The position numbers and the translations under genes are program-made. Shown here piece by piece: positions 1 to 11,672 of a DNA stretch of 64,000 bases. The DNA is from an uncultured Clostridia bacterium (GTDB taxonomy: Bacteria; Bacillota; Clostridia; Oscillospirales; Ruminococcaceae), in assembly GCA_946545645.1 (NCBI GenBank), contig CAMNNQ010000161.1, positions 116,752 to 180,751 on the forward strand. The letters are read 5' to 3'. Position 1 is the first letter of the stretch. Each line of letters opens with the position of its first letter. The notes below the pieces were generated by a model. The model was not told the origin of the DNA and did not search any database. It saw only the letters and a list, made by a program, of their open reading frames with translations.

Positions 1-16
1 TTGTCAATACAAAGCA

Positions 17-991
17 TCAGAAGTTTCTGGTTAAATGTCTTATATCCTCACCGCGGAACATTACAGGCATATAGCATCCGGTAAGCCTGGAAACTATCCT
101 CTCATTATATGTTTTATCGATAAGATCGTTGGTTAGATTAGTCGAGATAACAGTTGAACGACCTGAATTTATACGCGAATTGATTATCTCGTATATAACA
201 GATTCCGTAAAGGATGTTTTGAATTCTGAACCGAGATCATCCAGGAGGAGAAGATCGCAGTTCGTGAGCAGCGACAGAGTATCAGAGTCAGCCCTGCCGA
301 AATGCTCGTTCTCGATCTTTCTCAAATAAGATGAGACCGGACCGAAGACAACACTGAACCCTTGTTCGGAAACAGTTTTAGCGATACATGATGAAAGGAA
401 TGTCTTACCCAGTCCTGTTCTGCCGAGAAAGATCAGAGAACCGCTCTCCGGAGTAAAATTCTCGGCAAATCTCCTGCAGGATTCAAGAACTGTTTTCATA
501 TATTCTCTTACATTTCCGTACTGTCCGGATACCGGATAGACATCTGTTCTGAATTCACTGAAATCATGGAGCTTCATACCGCTTTCCAGAGTCAGGTCAA
601 CAGCAGCATACTTTCTGAGCAGTTCATCAAAGCAGACACAGCGTTTCCCTTCGACGACTCCCCTATCCTTGCAATGCGGGCAGGTATATGGGATTTCGAG
701 ATAATCCCTGTCTCCGATCAGTGCTTCTAGCAGATCTTTTGTCTCCTCCTGGGCTTTTAAGTTCTTTTCAGAAAACTCTCTGATCTTCTGAACATAGTTA
801 TCTCCGCCATCTTTGAGTATACCGAAAACCTGGGAGGAGGCGCTTTTAAGGAAAGTAACCTGCTTTGCGATCTCAGGATATTTATCGCAGATTTCCTTCT
901 CTCTTCTCTCATGTTCAGATTCAGCTTCTAACCGGCGGCGATCAATTTCGATCTCTGCTCTTTCATATACATTTCTGGAATATCTGTTCAT
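17..991 (-). CDS. DnaC/DnaI-like helicase loader, AAA+ ATPase
   Basis: Walker A GRTGLGKT, Walker B LLLLDDLG; N-terminal Cys motif CPHCKDRG; adjacent to DnaD-like gene. Confidence 0.88.
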   Translation of the reverse strand: MNRYSRNVYERAEIEIDRRRLEAESEHERREKEICDKYPEIAKQVTFLKSASSQVFGILKDGGDNYVQKIREFSEKNLKAQEETKDLLEALIGDRDYLEIPYTCPHCKDRGVVEGKRCVCFDELLRKYAAVDLTLESGMKLHDFSEFRTDVYPVSGQYGNVREYMKTVLESCRRFAENFTPESGSLIFLGRTGLGKTFLSSCIAKTVSEQGFSVVFGPVSSYLRKIENEHFGRADSDTLSLLTNCDLLLLDDLGSEFKTSFTESVIYEIINSRINSGRSTVISTNLTNDLIDKTYNERIVSRLTGCYMPVMFRGEDIRHLTRNF

Positions 992-1995
992 TTCTTTCCT
1001 CCGATATTTGAAGGATCAAAGCTGTTTGAAAACCTGACCCACTCATCAATATTATAGGAAGCATCAGTATTGCCGCCCCTGGATTGTTTGCCGGATGAAT
1101 ATTTAGCTCTTGCTTCTTTGGCATCTTTAACTGTATAGATCTTATTGTCCGACCATCCTCTGATTATCTTATCGGTATATCTGAAATCAAACTTGGAAAT
1201 ATTATCCATACAGATTTCGTATGCTAATGCGATAAGGCCTTCGTTCATACCGAGCTGCTGCCAGCTATGGATATACTCAAGCTGCCGTTTTGTAGGTTTT
1301 CCGGAGATACCGAAAGATGAGAGGACCTTATTCTCAAAAGATCTGGTCCTCTGCTGACGGATGATCTCAGCTTCTACCTCCGGGTAAGTATCTATACCTC
1401 TGGCTATCCAATCTTTTGCTACGGATTCAATATAAGCGATAGAATCCTTTCCGAGATCGTGACAGTAATTGACTATAAGAAGAAGAGACTGAACATCAAG
1501 CCCGTAATAATCGGTCAGATTGATGAACCCGATCAGTTCAGAGTGCTTTATATCGCAGCCCTTCAGCTTTTCATACTCGGAAACAAGCATTTTCAATTCG
1601 GCAGAGCTCTCAAGACGTCTAGCCAGATCTGACGGATTAAGGGTCAGCCTGGCAGCCGGTTTGACCGGGGTCTCCGCTTTGGGAGCAGCAGCCTGTTCGG
1701 CAGGTGCAGAAGCAGCTATAGCTTTAGGAACGGGCGTATTCTCTTCAGAAGTATCTCCACAAGAGATAACCCCGCACCCCGTCCAGTATAATATTGCATC
1801 TTTAACCTTTGCTTCATCAAGGCCGGATTGTCTGGATAGTACATCAGTATCTGCCGTATCGGTATCACCTGCAAGAATACAAAGCAAGATCTTGATATAA
1901 TCTCCGTCGCTCATAAGTAAGTATTTATCAACTACGCTGCAAGGAACATTAAAAAATCTTCCAAAGCGGCTGGGATTGATCTTAATTATCATCAT
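988..1995 (-). CDS. DnaD domain replication initiation protein
   Basis: ORF track 988..2088; start at MMIIKINPS (1995) preferred because of upstream GGGAAG; DnaD-like C-terminal repeats; overlaps the DnaC-like gene. Confidence 0.8.
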   Translation of the reverse strand: MMIIKINPSRFGRFFNVPCSVVDKYLLMSDGDYIKILLCILAGDTDTADTDVLSRQSGLDEAKVKDAILYWTGCGVISCGDTSEENTPVPKAIAASAPAEQAAAPKAETPVKPAARLTLNPSDLARRLESSAELKMLVSEYEKLKGCDIKHSELIGFINLTDYYGLDVQSLLLIVNYCHDLGKDSIAYIESVAKDWIARGIDTYPEVEAEIIRQQRTRSFENKVLSSFGISGKPTKRQLEYIHSWQQLGMNEGLIALAYEICMDNISKFDFRYTDKIIRGWSDNKIYTVKDAKEARAKYSSGKQSRGGNTDASYNIDEWVRFSNSFDPSNIGGKK

Positions 1996-2107
1996 AACAC
2001 TTCCCGGAATATGTATAAACAATTTAAGTATAACACATTTCCGGTAAGAATTCAAGAGCAAAAAGAGCAAAAAAACAGGAGCCCCCAAAAAAGGCTCCCA
2101 TTTTAAA

Positions 2108-4933
2108 TTATTTAAGAATTTTTTTCAGATACATCCCTGTATAGGAACCTTTGCACTCAGCGACCTGCTCAGGCGTCCCTTTCGCAACTATCAGGCCGCC
2201 CTCTCCTCCGCCTTCCGGTCCGAGATCGATTATATAATCGGCTGATTTTATGATGTCAAGGTTATGCTCGATGACAAGTATAGTATTGCCGGCATCGCAG
2301 AGCTTCTGCAGAACATCTGTCAGCTTATGGACATCAGCAGTATGCAGACCGGTGGTCGGCTCATCAAGGATATAGATCGTTTTACCGGTTGAACGCTTGG
2401 AAAGCTCAGTTGCTAACTTGACTCTCTGTGCTTCACCGCCCGAAAGAGTGGTTGCTGGCTGACCGATCTTAATATAGCCAAGACCAACATCAAACAAAGT
2501 TTCCAGCTTCCGTCTGATCTTTTCATGGTTTTCAAAGAAGCTAACGCCCTCTTCGACAGTCATTTCAAGAACATCATAGATATTCTTACCCTTGAATTTT
2601 ATATCAAGAGTCTCACGGTTGTATCTCTTGCCCTTGCAGACCTCGCAGGGTACATAAACATCCGGAAGAAAATGCATTTCGATCTTTAATATACCGTCTC
2701 CTTCACAAGCCTCGCAGCGTCCTCCTTTGACATTGAAGGAGAACCTTCCGGCATTGTATCCTTTCATTTTCGCATCGTTTGTTTGTGCGAAAAGCTCGCG
2801 GATGTCGTTAAACAATCCGGTATAAGTTGCCGGGTTGGATCTGGGTGTCCTGCCTATCGGAGACTGATCTATTGATATGACTTTATCGAGATATTCTGTC
2901 CCGAGCATCTCCTTGAAATCTCCTGAACGGATCTTAGCACGGTTCAGTCTGCCGGCAAGCTCCTTATAAATGATCTCATTGACAAGGGAGCTCTTGCCGC
3001 TTCCTGAAACGCCGGTAACGCAAACAAACATCCCAAGTGGTATTTCGACGGTAAGGTCTTTCAGATTATTCTGTTTGCAGCCCTTGACTACCAGCTTATG
3101 TCCGTTTCCTTTACGTCTTTTTTCGGGGACAGGTATCTTTTTCTTTCCGCTGAGATACTGCCCTGTTACAGATCTTTCGCAGGCTTTTATTTCATCTATC
3201 GTTCCGGCACACACTATTTCTCCTCCGTGTATCCCGGCGCCGGGGCCTACATCGACGATATAATCTGCATTATACATCGTATCCTCATCGTGCTCAACGA
3301 CAATAAGAGTGTTGCCGAGATCGCGCAGCCTTTTCAGTGTTGCAATCAGCTTGTCGTTATCGCGTTGATGCAGACCTATCGAGGGCTCGTCCAGAATATA
3401 AAGAACACCCATCAGATATGAACCGATCTGGGTCGCAAGCCTGATACGCTGGCTCTCACCACCGGAAAGCGAGCTGCTGGAACGCCAAAGTGTAAGGTAT
3501 CCGAGTCCGACGCTTGAAAGAAAACCGAGTCTTTCCTTGATCTCCTTGATTATCCTTTCTCCGATAAGTTTATCTCTTTCGGAAAGCTCCAGGCTGTCAA
3601 AAAAGCGAAGCGCTTCATTGATAGATAGTTTACACAGGTCGGAGATATTGACTCCGCCGATAGTTACGGAAAGGCTAAGCTTATTCAGCCTGTCGCCGTG
3701 GCACTGAGGACAAGGCTCATCGCTCATGACCTGTTCTATTTCGGCTTTTGCCCAATCGCTGGCTGTCTCTGCATATCTTCTCTCAAGATTGGGTATTATT
3801 CCTTCAAAAACAGTCTCATATTCTTTTTTGAAATAATCGTTGCTTCGAGAGATCTTGAGCTTTTGTCCCTGTGTCCCGTATAAAAATATATCTACAGCAT
3901 CAGGGTCAAGTTCACTCACAGGAACATCCAGCGATACACCGTAGGTATCGGATATCGCCTTGAAATAAGCCATAGCGAAAGAGCTCTCATCGAGATTGTT
4001 CCAGCCGCTGGCTTTTATAGCGCCTTGTCTTATAGACAGTTCGGTATTGGGGATAATGAGCGCCGGATCGATCTTTTTGAATATGCCTAGCCCGGTACAT
4101 TTCTCACAGGCTCCGAAGGGATTATTGAAAGAAAACATCCTCGGAACCAATTCCTCGACAGAAATACCATGCTCCGGGCAGGCATAGCTCTGAGAAAACA
4201 GGAGCGGCTCTCCGTCAATAACATCCACGCCTATGATCCCGCCGGTAAGCTGAGATACGGTTTCAAGGCTGTCAGAGAGACGTGATTTTATTTCCGGCTT
4301 GATTATAAGTCTGTCTACAATGATCTCGATATCGTGTTTCTGATTTTTGTTGAGCTTGATCTCTTCAGAAAGATCATAAGAAATACCATCGATCCTAGCG
4401 CGGACATAGCCGGATTTCCTTGCCTGTTCAAGCTCTTTGCGGTATTCTCCCTTTCGTCCTCTGACTATAGGAGCAAGAAGCTGGATCTTTGTCCCGCCGG
4501 GAAGGCTCATTATCTGATCGACGATCTGATCTACAGTCTGACGCGAAATCTCTCTGCCGCAGACAGGGCAGTGCGCGACACCGATTCTGGCGTATAACAG
4601 CCTAAGATAATCATAAATCTCTGTTACCGTCCCGACAGTCGAACGCGGGTTCTTGGATGTTGTTTTCTGATCTATCGAGATCGCAGGAGAAAGGCCGCTG
4701 ATCGAATCAACATCCGGCTTTTCCATCTGCCCCAGAAATTGTCTGGCATAGGATGACAGTGACTCCATATAACGTCTCTGACCGTCCGCATAGATCGTAT
4801 CGAAAGCAAGAGAAGATTTCCCTGAGCCTGAGAGACCGGTCATAACAATGAGCTTATCTCTCGGTAGAGTAAGATCAATGTTTTTAAGATTATGCTCCCT
4901 TGCGCCTTTGATAACTATTTCGTTTGATGCCAT
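2108..4933 (-). CDS. uvrA: excinuclease ABC subunit UvrA
   Basis: 941 aa, two ABC ATPase modules, CxxC zinc motifs, [12 protein letters not shown] signature. Confidence 0.98.
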   Translation of the reverse strand: MASNEIVIKGAREHNLKNIDLTLPRDKLIVMTGLSGSGKSSLAFDTIYADGQRRYMESLSSYARQFLGQMEKPDVDSISGLSPAISIDQKTTSKNPRSTVGTVTEIYDYLRLLYARIGVAHCPVCGREISRQTVDQIVDQIMSLPGGTKIQLLAPIVRGRKGEYRKELEQARKSGYVRARIDGISYDLSEEIKLNKNQKHDIEIIVDRLIIKPEIKSRLSDSLETVSQLTGGIIGVDVIDGEPLLFSQSYACPEHGISVEELVPRMFSFNNPFGACEKCTGLGIFKKIDPALIIPNTELSIRQGAIKASGWNNLDESSFAMAYFKAISDTYGVSLDVPVSELDPDAVDIFLYGTQGQKLKISRSNDYFKKEYETVFEGIIPNLERRYAETASDWAKAEIEQVMSDEPCPQCHGDRLNKLSLSVTIGGVNISDLCKLSINEALRFFDSLELSERDKLIGERIIKEIKERLGFLSSVGLGYLTLWRSSSSLSGGESQRIRLATQIGSYLMGVLYILDEPSIGLHQRDNDKLIATLKRLRDLGNTLIVVEHDEDTMYNADYIVDVGPGAGIHGGEIVCAGTIDEIKACERSVTGQYLSGKKKIPVPEKRRKGNGHKLVVKGCKQNNLKDLTVEIPLGMFVCVTGVSGSGKSSLVNEIIYKELAGRLNRAKIRSGDFKEMLGTEYLDKVISIDQSPIGRTPRSNPATYTGLFNDIRELFAQTNDAKMKGYNAGRFSFNVKGGRCEACEGDGILKIEMHFLPDVYVPCEVCKGKRYNRETLDIKFKGKNIYDVLEMTVEEGVSFFENHEKIRRKLETLFDVGLGYIKIGQPATTLSGGEAQRVKLATELSKRSTGKTIYILDEPTTGLHTADVHKLTDVLQKLCDAGNTILVIEHNLDIIKSADYIIDLGPEGGGEGGLIVAKGTPEQVAECKGSYTGMYLKKILK

Positions 4934-4951
4934 AAGAATATCTCCTTGATA

Positions 4952-6919
4952 CTATTTCTCGCCTCTGAGCTCAGCAATCTTATCTCTCAGGAAGGCAGCG
5001 TGTTCAAATTCAAGCAGCTTTGCAGCCTCTTTCATCTGCTTTGTCAGTTTATCAATAAGTGCCTCGGTCTCACGCTTTGAGAGCTTGGATTTTTGTCTTG
5101 CAGAATATTCGACTTCTTCCTTAGAGGATATCTCGATAACATCGCGGATATCCTTGATGATCGTCTTAGGAATTATACCGTGTTTTTCATTGAATTGCAT
5201 CTGTATCGAGCGCCTGCGTTCTGTTTCGGTGATAGCGGCCTCCATAGAACGAGTTACGCTATCAGCATACATTATTACTGTACCTTCGGAATTGCGAGCA
5301 GCTCGTCCGATTGTCTGAACCAAAGAGCTTTCAGAACGAAGGAATCCCTCCTTGTCGGCATCAAGTATCGCAACAAGAGACACCTCCGGAAGATCCAGAC
5401 CTTCTCTGAGAAGATTTATACCCACAAGAACATCGAATTCGCCCAATCTGAGATCTCTTATTATCTCCATACGTTCAATAGTATCTATATCGTGGTGCAT
5501 ATACCTGACTTTGATTCCGAAATCCTTGATATAGCCTGTAAGGTCTTCAGCCATTTTCTTTGTAAGCGTAGTTACAAGAACACGCTCATTCTTTTCGACT
5601 CTGATATTGATCTCAGAAATAAGGTCTTCGATCTGCCCTTCTGTCGGCCTTACCTCTACGATAGGATCAAGAAGCCCGGTCGGTCTGATGACCTGTTCAA
5701 CGATCTGTTCCGAATGTTCCTTTTCAAAAGGTCCGGGGGTAGCGGAAACATAGACTGCCTGCCTGACATGGCTGTAAAACTCATCGAATCTGAGAGGCCT
5801 GTTGTCAAGGGCAGAAGGAAGGCGGAAGCCATAGTTGACCAATGTCTCTTTTCTGGCTCGGTCGCCGGCATACATTCCTCTGACCTGGGGCAAAGAAACA
5901 TGTGATTCGTCAACTATCAGCAGAAAATCATCCGGCATAAAATCCAGCAGCGTAAAGGGCACCGCTCCCGGAGAGCGTCTGGCAAGAACACGGGAATAGT
6001 TTTCTATTCCTGAACAGAATCCGACCTCTTCCAGCATCTCAATATCGTAATTTGTCCTTTGAGCTATTCTCTGAGCTTCTATTAGCATATCTCTGTCTTT
6101 GAAATACTTTATCCGCTCATCAAGCTCCTGCTTGATCTCTTCGATAGCATCGTGCATTTTTTCTTTACCGACGATATAATGGCTTGCCGGGAAAACAGCG
6201 GCATGGTTAAGATGGCGGAGAACTTCACCGCTGACGACATTGACCTCGCTGATCCTGTCTATCTCATCTCCGAAAAATTCGACTCTGATGCAGGTATCAG
6301 TCGAACCGGCAGGATAGATCTCAACAACATCTCCGCGGACTCTGAATTTATTTCTGACAAAGTTAATATCATTACGCTCATAATGGATAAGCACGAGCTC
6401 GGCTATGAGTTTATCGCGGGACTTTTCCATACCCTGTCTGACTGATACGACCATAGACTTATACTCTGCCGGGTCTCCGAGAGAATAGATACAGGAAACA
6501 GAAGCGACGATTATAACATCTCTTCTCTCGGTAATTGCAGTAGTTGCAGAGTGTCTCAGCTTGTCGATCTCATCATTGACGGACGAATCCTTTTCAATAT
6601 ACATATCTTTGCTGGGGACATAGGCTTCAGGCTGATAGTAATCATAATATGAGACAAAATACTCAACAGCGTTCTCGGGGAAAAACTCCTTGAACTCAGA
6701 ACAAAGCTGCGCTGCCAGTATCTTATTATGAGCCAGAACCAGTGTAGGACGATTAACTCTTTCAATAACATTTGCCATAGTAAATGTCTTTCCTGAACCA
6801 GTAACGCCGAGAAGTGTCTGCTCGCGGGCACCTTTCTGTATACCTTCGACCAACTTATTTACTGCCTCAGGCTGATCTCCTGAGAGTTTATAATCAGATA
6901 CGAGCTTGAATCTATCCAT
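4952..6919 (-). CDS. uvrB: excinuclease ABC subunit UvrB
   Basis: [26 protein letters not shown]-terminal UVR motif; start [10 protein letters not shown]. Confidence 0.98.
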   Translation of the reverse strand: MDRFKLVSDYKLSGDQPEAVNKLVEGIQKGAREQTLLGVTGSGKTFTMANVIERVNRPTLVLAHNKILAAQLCSEFKEFFPENAVEYFVSYYDYYQPEAYVPSKDMYIEKDSSVNDEIDKLRHSATTAITERRDVIIVASVSCIYSLGDPAEYKSMVVSVRQGMEKSRDKLIAELVLIHYERNDINFVRNKFRVRGDVVEIYPAGSTDTCIRVEFFGDEIDRISEVNVVSGEVLRHLNHAAVFPASHYIVGKEKMHDAIEEIKQELDERIKYFKDRDMLIEAQRIAQRTNYDIEMLEEVGFCSGIENYSRVLARRSPGAVPFTLLDFMPDDFLLIVDESHVSLPQVRGMYAGDRARKETLVNYGFRLPSALDNRPLRFDEFYSHVRQAVYVSATPGPFEKEHSEQIVEQVIRPTGLLDPIVEVRPTEGQIEDLISEINIRVEKNERVLVTTLTKKMAEDLTGYIKDFGIKVRYMHHDIDTIERMEIIRDLRLGEFDVLVGINLLREGLDLPEVSLVAILDADKEGFLRSESSLVQTIGRAARNSEGTVIMYADSVTRSMEAAITETERRRSIQMQFNEKHGIIPKTIIKDIRDVIEISSKEEVEYSARQKSKLSKRETEALIDKLTKQMKEAAKLLEFEHAAFLRDKIAELRGEK

Positions 6920-7068
6920 AGAGCACCTCAAAAATCACGAACAAAAGTTTGAATTCTATTTAATTATACACCAATTAAGTTAAAAAGTAAATAGTTTTCA
7001 TGAATATACTTGAAAAAATGACTAAAGAAGTGTAAAATATAATCATATCAAGTCATGAAGGTGAGAAG

Positions 7069-8019
7069 ATGAAAGAACTGATCGTCAATGAAAACGATGC
7101 CGGGCAGCGTATGGACAAATTCCTTTCTAAGGCTGTACCGCTGCTCCCTAAAAATCTGCTATACAAATATATAAGATTGAAAAGAATAAAACTGAATGGC
7201 AAACGCTGCGAGATCTCAACAAGGCTGTCCTCCGGCGATCTTATCAGTTTATATATCAACGACGAGTTTTTTGAAAAAGACATCGATAAGTCCTATCTTA
7301 AAGCACCAGCTGCCCTTGATATCGTGTATGAGGATGAAAATATCCTGCTTGTCAATAAACATTGCGGCCTTGTAGTACATGAAGATGAGAACGGCGGATA
7401 CGACACACTGATAAACAGGATACTGCATTATCTTTATGACAAAAAAGAATACATACCAGATGATGAGAATTCCTTTATCCCGGCCCTTTGCAACCGTATC
7501 GACAGAAACACCTCCGGGATAGTGATATGCGCCAAAAATGCTGAATCGTTGAGGATAATGAACCAAAAGGTCAAAGACAGGGAGCTCGCAAAACGATATC
7601 TCTGCATAACTGTCGGTATTCCGGAAAAGAAAGATGCAACACTAAAAGGCTATCTCCGTAAAGATGAGAAGCTAAACCAAGTAAAAGTTGCAAGAGAACC
7701 GTTCCAGGATGCCAAAACGATACTAACAGGATATAAGATGATCAAAGCGGACAGAGAAAAGCAACTGGCGCTTCTGGAAGTGGATCTTATCACGGGACGA
7801 ACTCATCAGATAAGAGCTCATCTTGCATTTGAAGGTTATCCCCTTCTGGGAGACGGGAAATACGGAATAAACAGGATCAATCGGCAGTATAATATAAAGA
7901 CACAGGCTTTATGTGCCTACAAACTGACTTTTAAATTCACTACCGATGCAGGAAAGTTGAAATATCTTAACAACAAAAGTTTTGAAGTTAAAGACGTTTG
8001 GTTCAAAAATCTGATATAA
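7069..8019 (+). CDS. RluA family pseudouridine synthase
   Basis: CNRIDRNTSGIV catalytic motif, GRTHQIRAHL. Confidence 0.93.
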   Translation: MKELIVNENDAGQRMDKFLSKAVPLLPKNLLYKYIRLKRIKLNGKRCEISTRLSSGDLISLYINDEFFEKDIDKSYLKAPAALDIVYEDENILLVNKHCGLVVHEDENGGYDTLINRILHYLYDKKEYIPDDENSFIPALCNRIDRNTSGIVICAKNAESLRIMNQKVKDRELAKRYLCITVGIPEKKDATLKGYLRKDEKLNQVKVAREPFQDAKTILTGYKMIKADREKQLALLEVDLITGRTHQIRAHLAFEGYPLLGDGKYGINRINRQYNIKTQALCAYKLTFKFTTDAGKLKYLNNKSFEVKDVWFKNLI

Positions 8020-8089
8020 TTCAATTATGCAGTATAGACAATAACCTGGTATACGAAATGTTGAATTTGTCGAATTAAATAAAATCTTA

Positions 8090-8118
8090 TTGATTATTTG
8101 GATGAAATATGGTATAAT
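8090..8118 (+). promoter_or_regulatory. sigma-A type promoter TTGATT-17-TATAAT
   Basis: -35 8090-8095, 17-nt spacer, -10 8113-8118, upstream of PHP gene. Confidence 0.6.
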
Positions 8119-8168
8119 CTTTTTATTGTAATTTTTTACATCTAACCCTTTTTCAAGGAGGTACCACC

Positions 8169-9038
8169 ATGATCGGTGACCTGCACTGCCACACAACACT
8201 TTCAGACGGCTCCCTCGGGATAGAAGAAGTCATAGCTCAGGCCAAAAGGATGGAGCTCGATGTTCTTGCTATAACAGATCACGATACTCTCTCTTCTTCG
8301 GACAGAGCGCAGATACTGGCTGACAGATACGGGATCAAAATAATCCCGGCAGTTGAGCTGTCTGCCTGGGATAAAAAACGAAATATGAAAGTCCATATTC
8401 TCTGCTATGCACCGCAGAAACCGGACCGGCTGCAAGGGCTTTGCCTTAAATCCTGTTCAATAAGGACAGAATGTGCGAAGGATATGATCAACAAAGTAAT
8501 GGAAAGATATCCTATCCCTCAGGACGCTGTAAGAATGTATACAAAGGGCTCAAAGAGCATATATAAGCAGCACATAATGCGTGCTCTTGTCAATTATGGC
8601 TACGCTACCGAGCTTTACGGTAAGGTAAACGATATGCTCTTCAAGTATCCTGACGGTGAATGTCTCGTTACAAGAGAATATCCCGATGTCAATTTCGTCC
8701 TCGATCTTATCCATTCTTCTAAAGGTATCGCTGTAATGGCTCATCCGTATATGTTTGATAATATCGAGCTGCTGCATGAACTGACCGCGGAATGCAAGCT
8801 GGACGGTGTCGAGGTCTATCACCACTCAGCATCAAAGGAACAGCAGGATGAACTGATTGCCTTTGCTCAGGAGCATGATCTTATATGCACCGGAGGCTCG
8901 GATTTTCATGGGCTGTATAATGAAGTTCCGACCCATATAGGTCAGATGACCACAGATGCCGAAAACATTGACAAGCTCTTTAAGCTCATTCATCAGAATA
9001 TGCTTAAAGCTAAGGCTGCGAAGCCCAAGCCGGAATGA
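8169..9038 (+). CDS. PHP domain protein (metal-dependent phosphoesterase)
   Basis: DLHCHTTLSDGS, ITDHDT, AHPYMF, GSDFHG motifs. Confidence 0.9.
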   Translation: MIGDLHCHTTLSDGSLGIEEVIAQAKRMELDVLAITDHDTLSSSDRAQILADRYGIKIIPAVELSAWDKKRNMKVHILCYAPQKPDRLQGLCLKSCSIRTECAKDMINKVMERYPIPQDAVRMYTKGSKSIYKQHIMRALVNYGYATELYGKVNDMLFKYPDGECLVTREYPDVNFVLDLIHSSKGIAVMAHPYMFDNIELLHELTAECKLDGVEVYHHSASKEQQDELIAFAQEHDLICTGGSDFHGLYNEVPTHIGQMTTDAENIDKLFKLIHQNMLKAKAAKPKPE

Positions 9039-9051
9039 TAAGGAGTCAGAT

Positions 9052-9303
9052 ATGAAAAAGATTTCTTATAAAACAAGGGGCACCTGTTCGACCCGCATTG
9101 ATGTCGAAGTTGAAGGTGATATAGTCACTAAAGTAACTTTTATAGGAGGATGCCATGGGAACACTCAGGGAGTTTCAAAACTTGCAGAAGGTATGAAAGT
9201 CTCTGATGTCATCGAAAAATTAGAGGGCATCGACTGTAAGGGCCGCGGGACATCCTGCCCCGATCAGTTGACCAAAGCCCTGAAGATGCTAAACAAACAA
9301 TAA
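9052..9303 (+). CDS. TSCPD domain protein (TIGR03905-like)
   Basis: MKKISYKTRGTCSTRIDVEVEGD and GRGTSCPDQL; internal start within the tracked ORF 8956..9303. Confidence 0.8.
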   Translation: MKKISYKTRGTCSTRIDVEVEGDIVTKVTFIGGCHGNTQGVSKLAEGMKVSDVIEKLEGIDCKGRGTSCPDQLTKALKMLNKQ

Positions 9304-9315
9304 TACAGAATAGAT

Positions 9316-9349
9316 GGCCCGAAAGCAGTTATAACACCGCTTTCGGGCC
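9316..9349. terminator. bidirectional intrinsic terminator between convergent genes
   Basis: GGCCCGAAAGC ... GCTTTCGGGCC. Confidence 0.8.
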
Positions 9350-9367
9350 AATTTATCTGGTATGGGT

Positions 9368-10132
9368 TCAGCGCTTTTTGTACAAGACAAGCTCTGGATC
9401 CGAGCCGTCTTTTCCGTAAGTGCATACAAGTATGAAGTCCATATTTGCAAGTACACCAAAGCAGCGATCACCACCGAACTCGCTTTCCAACTGGTTTCCA
9501 AGATAAGTCGTATTGTCATCAAGGAATCTGACTTTTTTCCCGCTGGGAAGTCTATACTCAAGATTGACATAATTCCCGACAAGGGCGTTGAGCTTTTCGA
9601 CCTTTGGCATACCTTCTATTTCCAGCGCATTGATCTCCTTGATGAGCTCCTTCTTAAAGTCCTCAAAAGCGCCGCCGTCGCTGAGTTCTTCATATCGTTT
9701 CCAATAATCAAGCTTTGGCAATGCTGTTTTCAGATAAGCACGCACTTCATCCTCGGGATGCTCATCACTGACCATGTTTTTGACACAGACTTCGATAAGA
9801 TCATCAAGATCACTATACATATATTCGCCGTCTGCATAGCACCATTTACAATAGCTTTCATTCATGGAGCCATCCTTTTCCCTGCTTATGATAGGATCTT
9901 CCAGCGGCATACCGCAGCATTGACAGTACAGTTTTGCGGGTGAACCCAATAAGGTATTTATAGAAACATCAAATAGATTTGAAAGTAGTTTCAATGTTTC
10001 CGTATTCGGAACGGTATCTCCGTTCTCCCATCTTGAAACAGCCTGCCTTGTAACAAACACCTTTTCCGCAAGGGCATCCTGAGATAAACCATTTTGTGTT
10101 CGCAATTCATAAAGGATATTTTTAGTTTCCAT
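9368..10132 (-). CDS. XRE-family HTH regulator with zinc-ribbon/DUF C-terminal region
   Basis: N-term HTH GLSQDALAEKVFVTRQAVSRWENGDTVPN; CQCCGMPLEDP zinc-ribbon. Confidence 0.85.
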   Translation of the reverse strand: METKNILYELRTQNGLSQDALAEKVFVTRQAVSRWENGDTVPNTETLKLLSNLFDVSINTLLGSPAKLYCQCCGMPLEDPIISREKDGSMNESYCKWCYADGEYMYSDLDDLIEVCVKNMVSDEHPEDEVRAYLKTALPKLDYWKRYEELSDGGAFEDFKKELIKEINALEIEGMPKVEKLNALVGNYVNLEYRLPSGKKVRFLDDNTTYLGNQLESEFGGDRCFGVLANMDFILVCTYGKDGSDPELVLYKKR

Positions 10133-10219
10133 ATAGCATCCCTCCTTGCTTACAGTATATCATATGAGATACTCAACGGTCAAGCAACTGGCTGTTGCTA
10201 TATTTCTGATCGTTTGAAT

Positions 10220-10693
10220 TCAATCATCATCTAACGTTTTTCTCAGGTCTTTAAAAAAGCTCACATGATTTACAAGCTCGTTAAAGCCGTTCTTCTTATA
10301 GAATCTATACGACGGTTTATCGTTGTCTGTCTGAAGAAAGATACCTGCAAGGCCTCGGTCCCGGATATCGTCTTCGATCATTTTCATAAACCTTGACCCG
10401 ACACCCTGCCCCTGATATTTAGGAGAAACACAGAATTCTTCGAGATCATAATTTGTCCCCTCCCACCAATGGTGGACAGATCCTATCGAGATCGCTGCAA
10501 GCTCGCCGTCTATGATAAGACCGTAATTCAAAGAATTAAATGAACAGGACAGATCCCTGATATACGCCATGAGCTGTTCATTATCGCTCCAATCGTCATT
10601 CCACGGTTCACCTATAAACGATTCTTTATACAGCTCCGCCATTTGAGGAATATTAGTTTCATCGAGCAATACAAAGCTCTCTGTTCTTTCCAT
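10220..10693 (-). CDS. GNAT family N-acetyltransferase
   Basis: GNAT motif A SPKYQGQGVGSRFMKMIE; start at MERTESF. Confidence 0.85.
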   Translation of the reverse strand: MERTESFVLLDETNIPQMAELYKESFIGEPWNDDWSDNEQLMAYIRDLSCSFNSLNYGLIIDGELAAISIGSVHHWWEGTNYDLEEFCVSPKYQGQGVGSRFMKMIEDDIRDRGLAGIFLQTDNDKPSYRFYKKNGFNELVNHVSFFKDLRKTLDDD

Positions 10694-10759
10694 ATATCCC
10701 GACCCCATTCGCTCAGTTATCATAAAGACACTTTCAAAAATCGGAAGTGCCTTTTATAC

Positions 10760-11488
10760 TTATTCAGAAAAATCAAACCCCTCCGGATAATGCTCCCCTA
10801 TTATAGTCTTAGCGACTTTTTTTGCCTTATCGAGGGTCTCCTCAGAATCGATCGTCCAGCAGAACAGCTCACACCCGAGCTTTTTGATGTGTTTTACATC
10901 ACGATCTGTCAGAGTCCTGATATTACAGGAAACAAACTGCGGAGAAGAGATACGCCACATAAAACGCATACCGCCGAATTTACAGGAAATATTCTCGAAT
11001 GTGTCTTCGTAATGGTCTCTTGTTACAAGCAGGCCGCGATATGTTTCGGGTGAATGGATCTTGAACCAAAGCACCTGCCTGGGGTCAAAGCTCTGTATCG
11101 CATAATCGCCATTGTAATTTTTTAAAAAGTTATGGACTCTCTTTTCCAATGTCCATACAGGCGCTCCCCTTTTGATCTCAATCAGCAGAGGCACTTGACC
11201 TCTGACAAGCTTCAGAACATCCTTAAATAAGGGAATATGCTCATCAGAGTCAGCAAGAGTCAGCTTGCTTATCTCCTCATAGGTCATATCAAGAGCATCT
11301 CTATCGACTCCACACATTCTTTTAAGATCCTTATCGTGCAGAACGATAACTTTTGCATCTTTTGTCAATCTAACATCGAGCTCTATAGGAAGCCCCATCT
11401 CAATGGCTTTTTTGAAAGCCGGGATAGAGTTTTCAGGTATACCGTTGCCGTGCAGCCCGCGATGGGCGATATATTTTCCAAAATTCAT
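10760..11488 (-). CDS. glycerophosphodiester phosphodiesterase
   Basis: AHRGLHGNGIPENSIPAF, ELDVRLTKD, VLHDKDL. Confidence 0.92.
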   Translation of the reverse strand: MNFGKYIAHRGLHGNGIPENSIPAFKKAIEMGLPIELDVRLTKDAKVIVLHDKDLKRMCGVDRDALDMTYEEISKLTLADSDEHIPLFKDVLKLVRGQVPLLIEIKRGAPVWTLEKRVHNFLKNYNGDYAIQSFDPRQVLWFKIHSPETYRGLLVTRDHYEDTFENISCKFGGMRFMWRISSPQFVSCNIRTLTDRDVKHIKKLGCELFCWTIDSEETLDKAKKVAKTIIGEHYPEGFDFSE

Positions 11489-11672
11489 AGTTTACGCCTC
11501 CGATGAATATTATACCATACTGTCAGCTTTTTTTCAAGCACGATAATATCACAGTTTATTCACAAAATAGTTAAAAATAATATCACATATCACACACAAA
11601 TATATAGTATAATATGGATTGTATCTAAACATCAAAATCATCCCATCTTAAAAAGAAGAAAGGATAGTTAAA

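Noticed and set aside
5093-5905. 270-aa plus-strand ORF
   Set aside because: Antisense to uvrB; reading-frame shadow of a conserved gene.
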